NCBI GenBank assembly: GCA_023091665.1
Contig: JALJCQ010000017.1
Coordinates: 434,001-498,000 of the forward strand
Source: Pythium myriotylum
Lineage: Eukaryota > Oomycota > Peronosporomycetes > Pythiales > Pythiaceae
Reading direction: 5' to 3'
DNA: 64,000 bases
A model generated the notes under the pieces. That model ran no database searches. It had not been told where the DNA came from and was given only the letters and a program-made list of their open reading frames with translations. The stretch's first letter is position 1. The number at the start of each line of letters is the position of its first letter. The position numbers were made by a program, and so were the translations under genes. Shown in pieces: positions 60,869-64,000 of this stretch.

Positions 60869-62836
60869 ATGAAGACCTTGGCAAGTCGCGCCATCGCCGG
60901 ATTGCTTGCTATCGCTGCAACCCCAGCTCTTGGTGCTCTGCCTGCTGATGTCACGTCTCTCATGGACCCAACTGTCGACCCGTGCGACGACTTCTACCAG
61001 TACTCATGTGGCGGATGGCTCAAGAACTTCACCCTCCCGGAAGGTGTCGACGCGCATCGTCGGCCGCTGACTGAGCTGGACGAACTGGCCGACGCGACGA
61101 CCCAAAATATCGTCGAAGAGAGACACCCGGTGTTGGGTGAGTTCTACGATTCTTGTCTCGACATGAAGGCCAACACGGCGCTCGGCAACAAACCTCTTCA
61201 AGATGCTCTTCAACGGATCCACAAAGCCTCGTCCAAGTTCGAGCTGGCGAAACTTGGTGGCGAGCTCGGCACCGAAGGAGCATGGCTCTTCACGAACTTG
61301 GGTTTCTGGTACAATGAGTTCAACCACTCGCAGACGGCATTGTTCGCTGGCACGGGCATTTTCCCGTTAGCCGAAGATGCATCGACGAGATTCGACGAAG
61401 CAAGCCAGTATATCATCAATGGATTAAAGCTCGCCGGCGTCCCTCTTCCAACTAACGAGACCAAAGTGGCCGAGGTAGTCATCAACATTAGCGACGTTTT
61501 GTACCAGATCAGACCATCGCTCGAAGAGTTCCAGGCTGTGGAGGCTCTGCGCTACAAGGACGCAGTAGATCGCTTCCCGATTGGTTTCAAGGGGATGGCT
61601 GAGGGTGCGCGCGTACGTACGAAGAGCGCGCTCAAGGCCGATTCGAATGTCTTCTTCAGCTCCATCGGCTACTTCGATCGCGTTGAAAAGCAGCTCTGGA
61701 ACACCAAGTCGCTTGACGATATCAAGTACTTCTACGCCTTTTTGCATGTCGCAATGTATGGGTACTACCTGGGAGATGACTTCATGGCGAACGATGACGC
61801 TTACTGGGGAACTGAAGATCGCGAGCCACGTTGCCGTAGGCAGGTCATCGAATTGCTTCCCGATCTTGTTAGTGAGTACTACTTCGCGGAAGCCCTCGGC
61901 GTTCAGACCCAGCAGTACATTATGCGGATGGTACAAACCATCGAGCGCATGATGGCTGCTCTCATCGCAAAGGAAACCTGGCTGGACAACGCCACGCGCG
62001 TGCAAGCGGAGCGCAAGATCATGTTAATGAAAGCAATGGTCGGCAAGCAGGACAAACCCGTCAACTACACGTTTACACTCACGCCTACAGCCTTTTTGGA
62101 CAACTACAAGAAGATCCAGAGATACAATTGGGAGACGGGTCTCGCCAAAGTGGGGAAACTAGTCGACCGCTCGTTGTGGAATGGGTCTCCGGGAGTTGTG
62201 AACGCCGAGTACAATTGGCAAGAGAACAAGTTCCTCATCTTCACCGGTTACGTGCAGCTCCCATACTTCAGTCCATCGTATCACCCTGGTCGTAACTTCG
62301 GCGCGCTCGGTTCGACTATCGGGCATGAGATTACCCATGGCTTTGATGATCAAGGACGAGAGTACGATGCTCTTGGTGTCAGGTCCAACTGGTGGACGGA
62401 CGACGACCGGAAGGAGTACGACGAGAGGGCCCAGTGCATGCGCGAGCAGTACAGCCAGTACGTCGTCAAGGGGATGAAAGGCAATGTCATTGGCAACATT
62501 GATGGGAACCTCACGCTCGGCGAGAACATTGCGGACAACGGCGGCCTCAAGCTCGCGTTTGAAGGGCTTCGAGACTGGCTCCAGCAAAACCCTGACACAT
62601 CGTCTGAAGGCATGACGCGTGAAGAGATCGACAAACTCTTCTTCGTCTCAGCCGGTCAGGAGTGGTGCGCAAAGGCCACTGATGCGTGGATTCGGGATCG
62701 TCTGCAGACAGACCCGCACTCGATCTTCACTGCTAGGGTGAATGTTGTCATGAGCAACAGTGCTGACTTTGCGAAGACATTCCAGTGCAAGGTAGGCAGC
62801 AAGATGAATCCCGCGAAGAAGTGCGTCGTCTGGTAG
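60869..62836 (+). CDS. Secreted M13-family (neprilysin-like) zinc metallopeptidase, copy 4, intact
   Basis: 655 residues in one exon, the same length as copy 1. Signal peptide MKTLASRAIAGLLAIAATPA; DPCDDFYQYSCGGW start of the mature domain; zinc-binding HEITH at residues 486-490; third ligand Glu at about residue 552 in ENIADNGG; terminal CVVW. Several Asn-x-Ser/Thr sites (NFT, NHS, NIS, NYT) suggest glycosylation. The start is the signal-peptide Met rather than an in-frame Met 13 codons upstream. It is very similar to copy 1, and to pseudogenes 2 and 3, which align with it end to end. Likely an extracellular peptidase. Confidence 0.92.
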   Translation: MKTLASRAIAGLLAIAATPALGALPADVTSLMDPTVDPCDDFYQYSCGGWLKNFTLPEGVDAHRRPLTELDELADATTQNIVEERHPVLGEFYDSCLDMKANTALGNKPLQDALQRIHKASSKFELAKLGGELGTEGAWLFTNLGFWYNEFNHSQTALFAGTGIFPLAEDASTRFDEASQYIINGLKLAGVPLPTNETKVAEVVINISDVLYQIRPSLEEFQAVEALRYKDAVDRFPIGFKGMAEGARVRTKSALKADSNVFFSSIGYFDRVEKQLWNTKSLDDIKYFYAFLHVAMYGYYLGDDFMANDDAYWGTEDREPRCRRQVIELLPDLVSEYYFAEALGVQTQQYIMRMVQTIERMMAALIAKETWLDNATRVQAERKIMLMKAMVGKQDKPVNYTFTLTPTAFLDNYKKIQRYNWETGLAKVGKLVDRSLWNGSPGVVNAEYNWQENKFLIFTGYVQLPYFSPSYHPGRNFGALGSTIGHEITHGFDDQGREYDALGVRSNWWTDDDRKEYDERAQCMREQYSQYVVKGMKGNVIGNIDGNLTLGENIADNGGLKLAFEGLRDWLQQNPDTSSEGMTREEIDKLFFVSAGQEWCAKATDAWIRDRLQTDPHSIFTARVNVVMSNSADFAKTFQCKVGSKMNPAKKCVVW

Positions 62837-63213
62837 ATCCAGACGACAGTGAAAGCGGGGATGGCCGAAGATGAGAAGCTAAGCAGATAGTTAATACTAT
62901 GGTCGAGAGTTCCATCGGAACGGCTTGATTCAAAACTGCATTCACAAGTGCATTACGTATCAATATCTGTTCCAAGATCACGCAGTTGGCTTTGACATTG
63001 ACGATCAAAGTCGCATGGCAACGTCTACCTCAAGACGCGTAGGTCCTGAGAATGCAATTTCTGGAAATGAACCTTTCCGCTTTCACGGCGGTAAAGTCTA
63101 ACCTGGTGCAAGTAACTAGCGATAAGACTGTCATTTACTTAAAAGTACACTGATCAGAAACGACAAGCTAAACGACGGATTACATGCCATGCTGAGGCGA
63201 CAAGTTGTCACCA
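62837..63213. other. Convergent 3' intergenic region
   Basis: Lies between M13 copy 4 (plus) and the sedoheptulokinase gene (minus). No coding sequence seen; should contain both 3' UTRs. Confidence 0.45.
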
Positions 63214-64000
63214 CTAGTTGGCAGCGTGGGCGGTTAGTGCGGCTCCTATAGCGGCGTCTGCTGCGTCTTGAAGAATAAGCTCACTTTGACTTCCCAACTC
63301 TCGTACGAGGAAGTGCTGCAGTAATGGGTTTCGAACCAGCGCATTTCCCGTTCCGATTATTCTAGTTCGAAAGACACAAATAAATCAATAGTATCACGTG
63401 GTATGGCAAAGATAATACAGCTTACTCTACCTGCTCGCTTGAAGGTGGCCTCGCAGATTCTGAGGAACCATTCCGACAAGATTTTGAATGAGATTACGGC
63501 AAAGAGAGGCACTGAGGTCCCCAAGTGAGCCGTTATTGAGTCGCAAGACGTCGATTCTTCCAAACTGATGCGGGTTCGCCCGTTCGCCGTTCAATGTTGG
63601 AAGAAACTCGACTTCTGTCTCGGTATTTTGGAGTCCAAGTCGAATGAGCTTCTCATATACCATGGATTCGTCGATCTCCGTAGTACCCATGAGGTCTAAT
63701 ATCCACTCCATGCAGCGGCGGACAAACCAAGCGAATATATTCCCTCTTCACAAAGAGAGGATAAACTCTGTCATGTCAGTGGAAAATGATAGCTAGGTAA
63801 CGTACCCGGACAAGGCGGCCGCAACGCCAAGCACTTGATCGTCTCTGACATGCGGACGGACTTCGAAACTGCGGCTATCGTCAAAGTTGAAGGTCATATC
63901 TCTCGGGAGAATCATCGCGAGCTGCGCCGAAGTGCCGATATTTACCACTAGAGGAGAGAGGAATGAGAAAAAAATCCATCCAACATTCAGATGAACAAAA
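63214..64000 (-). CDS. Sedoheptulokinase-like FGGY carbohydrate kinase, 3' exons (5' partial)
   Basis: Exons 63806-63947, 63431-63745 and 63214-63361 are joined by introns of 60 nt (63746-63805) and 69 nt (63362-63430), all GT...AG and restoring one frame. An upstream intron runs off the window. The protein reads VNIGTSAQLAMILPRDM, VRPHVRDDQVLGVAAALSGG, then LPTLNGERANP, GSLGDLSASLCRNLIQNLVG and IIGTGNALVRNPLLQHFLV. This is the C-terminal half of the FGGY fold, closest to sedoheptulose kinase (phosphorylates sedoheptulose to its 7-phosphate, feeding the pentose-phosphate pathway). Another FGGY sugar kinase is possible. It ends ...ALTAHAAN with UAG at 63214-63216. Gene order relative to M13 copy 4 is convergent. 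Confidence 0.8.

Overview
This looks like eukaryotic nuclear DNA from an oomycete (Phytophthora/Pythium-type stramenopile). The evidence is mixed GC content, small GT-AG introns (about 54-86 nt where the fit is best), secreted M13 metallopeptidases, an oomycete-style multi-pass membrane protein, and an unusually varied transposon fauna (Ty3/gypsy, Ty1/copia, LINE, hAT, piggyBac, Crypton, Mutator-like, Merlin and pogo-like relics). No rRNA, tRNA, CRISPR or bacterial operon was seen. Gene models were spliced by eye.

Layout. Positions 1-9.3 kb are gene-rich: a frameshifted membrane protein, a small hypothetical gene, an EF-hand protein, a Tim17/22/23-family membrane protein, a coiled-coil gene and an intact M13 metallopeptidase. 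From 10 to 19.4 kb lie a piggyBac remnant, a Crypton tyrosine recombinase, a DinB-like gene, a putative N-myristoylated protein and a hAT relic. From 19.4 to 36.5 kb there is a large palindrome: two near-identical divergent copies (A, B) of a secreted Cys/Pro/Ala-rich protein gene, flanked by two M13 pseudogenes. Copy A is split by a Mutator-like element, and the second M13 pseudogene contains a hAT element that itself holds a LINE fragment. From 38.8 to 44.35 kb is a complete Ty3/gypsy element with both LTRs and a 5-bp target duplication. From 45.4 to 55.4 kb a second palindrome carries copies C and D of the same secreted-protein gene, with a Merlin transposon in its spacer. From 55.4 to 60 kb are a truncated Ty1/copia element and assorted relics. 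From 60.9 to 64 kb are a second intact M13 gene and the 3' exons of a sedoheptulokinase gene.

How it fits together. The repeated unit is [fragment of the coiled-coil gene] - [secreted-protein gene] - [common upstream flank], present four times as two head-to-head pairs. Only copy B keeps a signal peptide and an uninterrupted frame. Besides the two kilobase-scale palindromes, the window holds at least thirteen short (10-33 bp arm), nearly perfect fold-back palindromes. One sits exactly on a gene breakpoint and one destroys a transposase catalytic region. The most unusual theme is therefore recurrent inverted duplication at two scales in a transposon-dense, rapidly turning-over secreted-protein/protease region. 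This is inference from sequence only; assembly error must be excluded for the palindromes.
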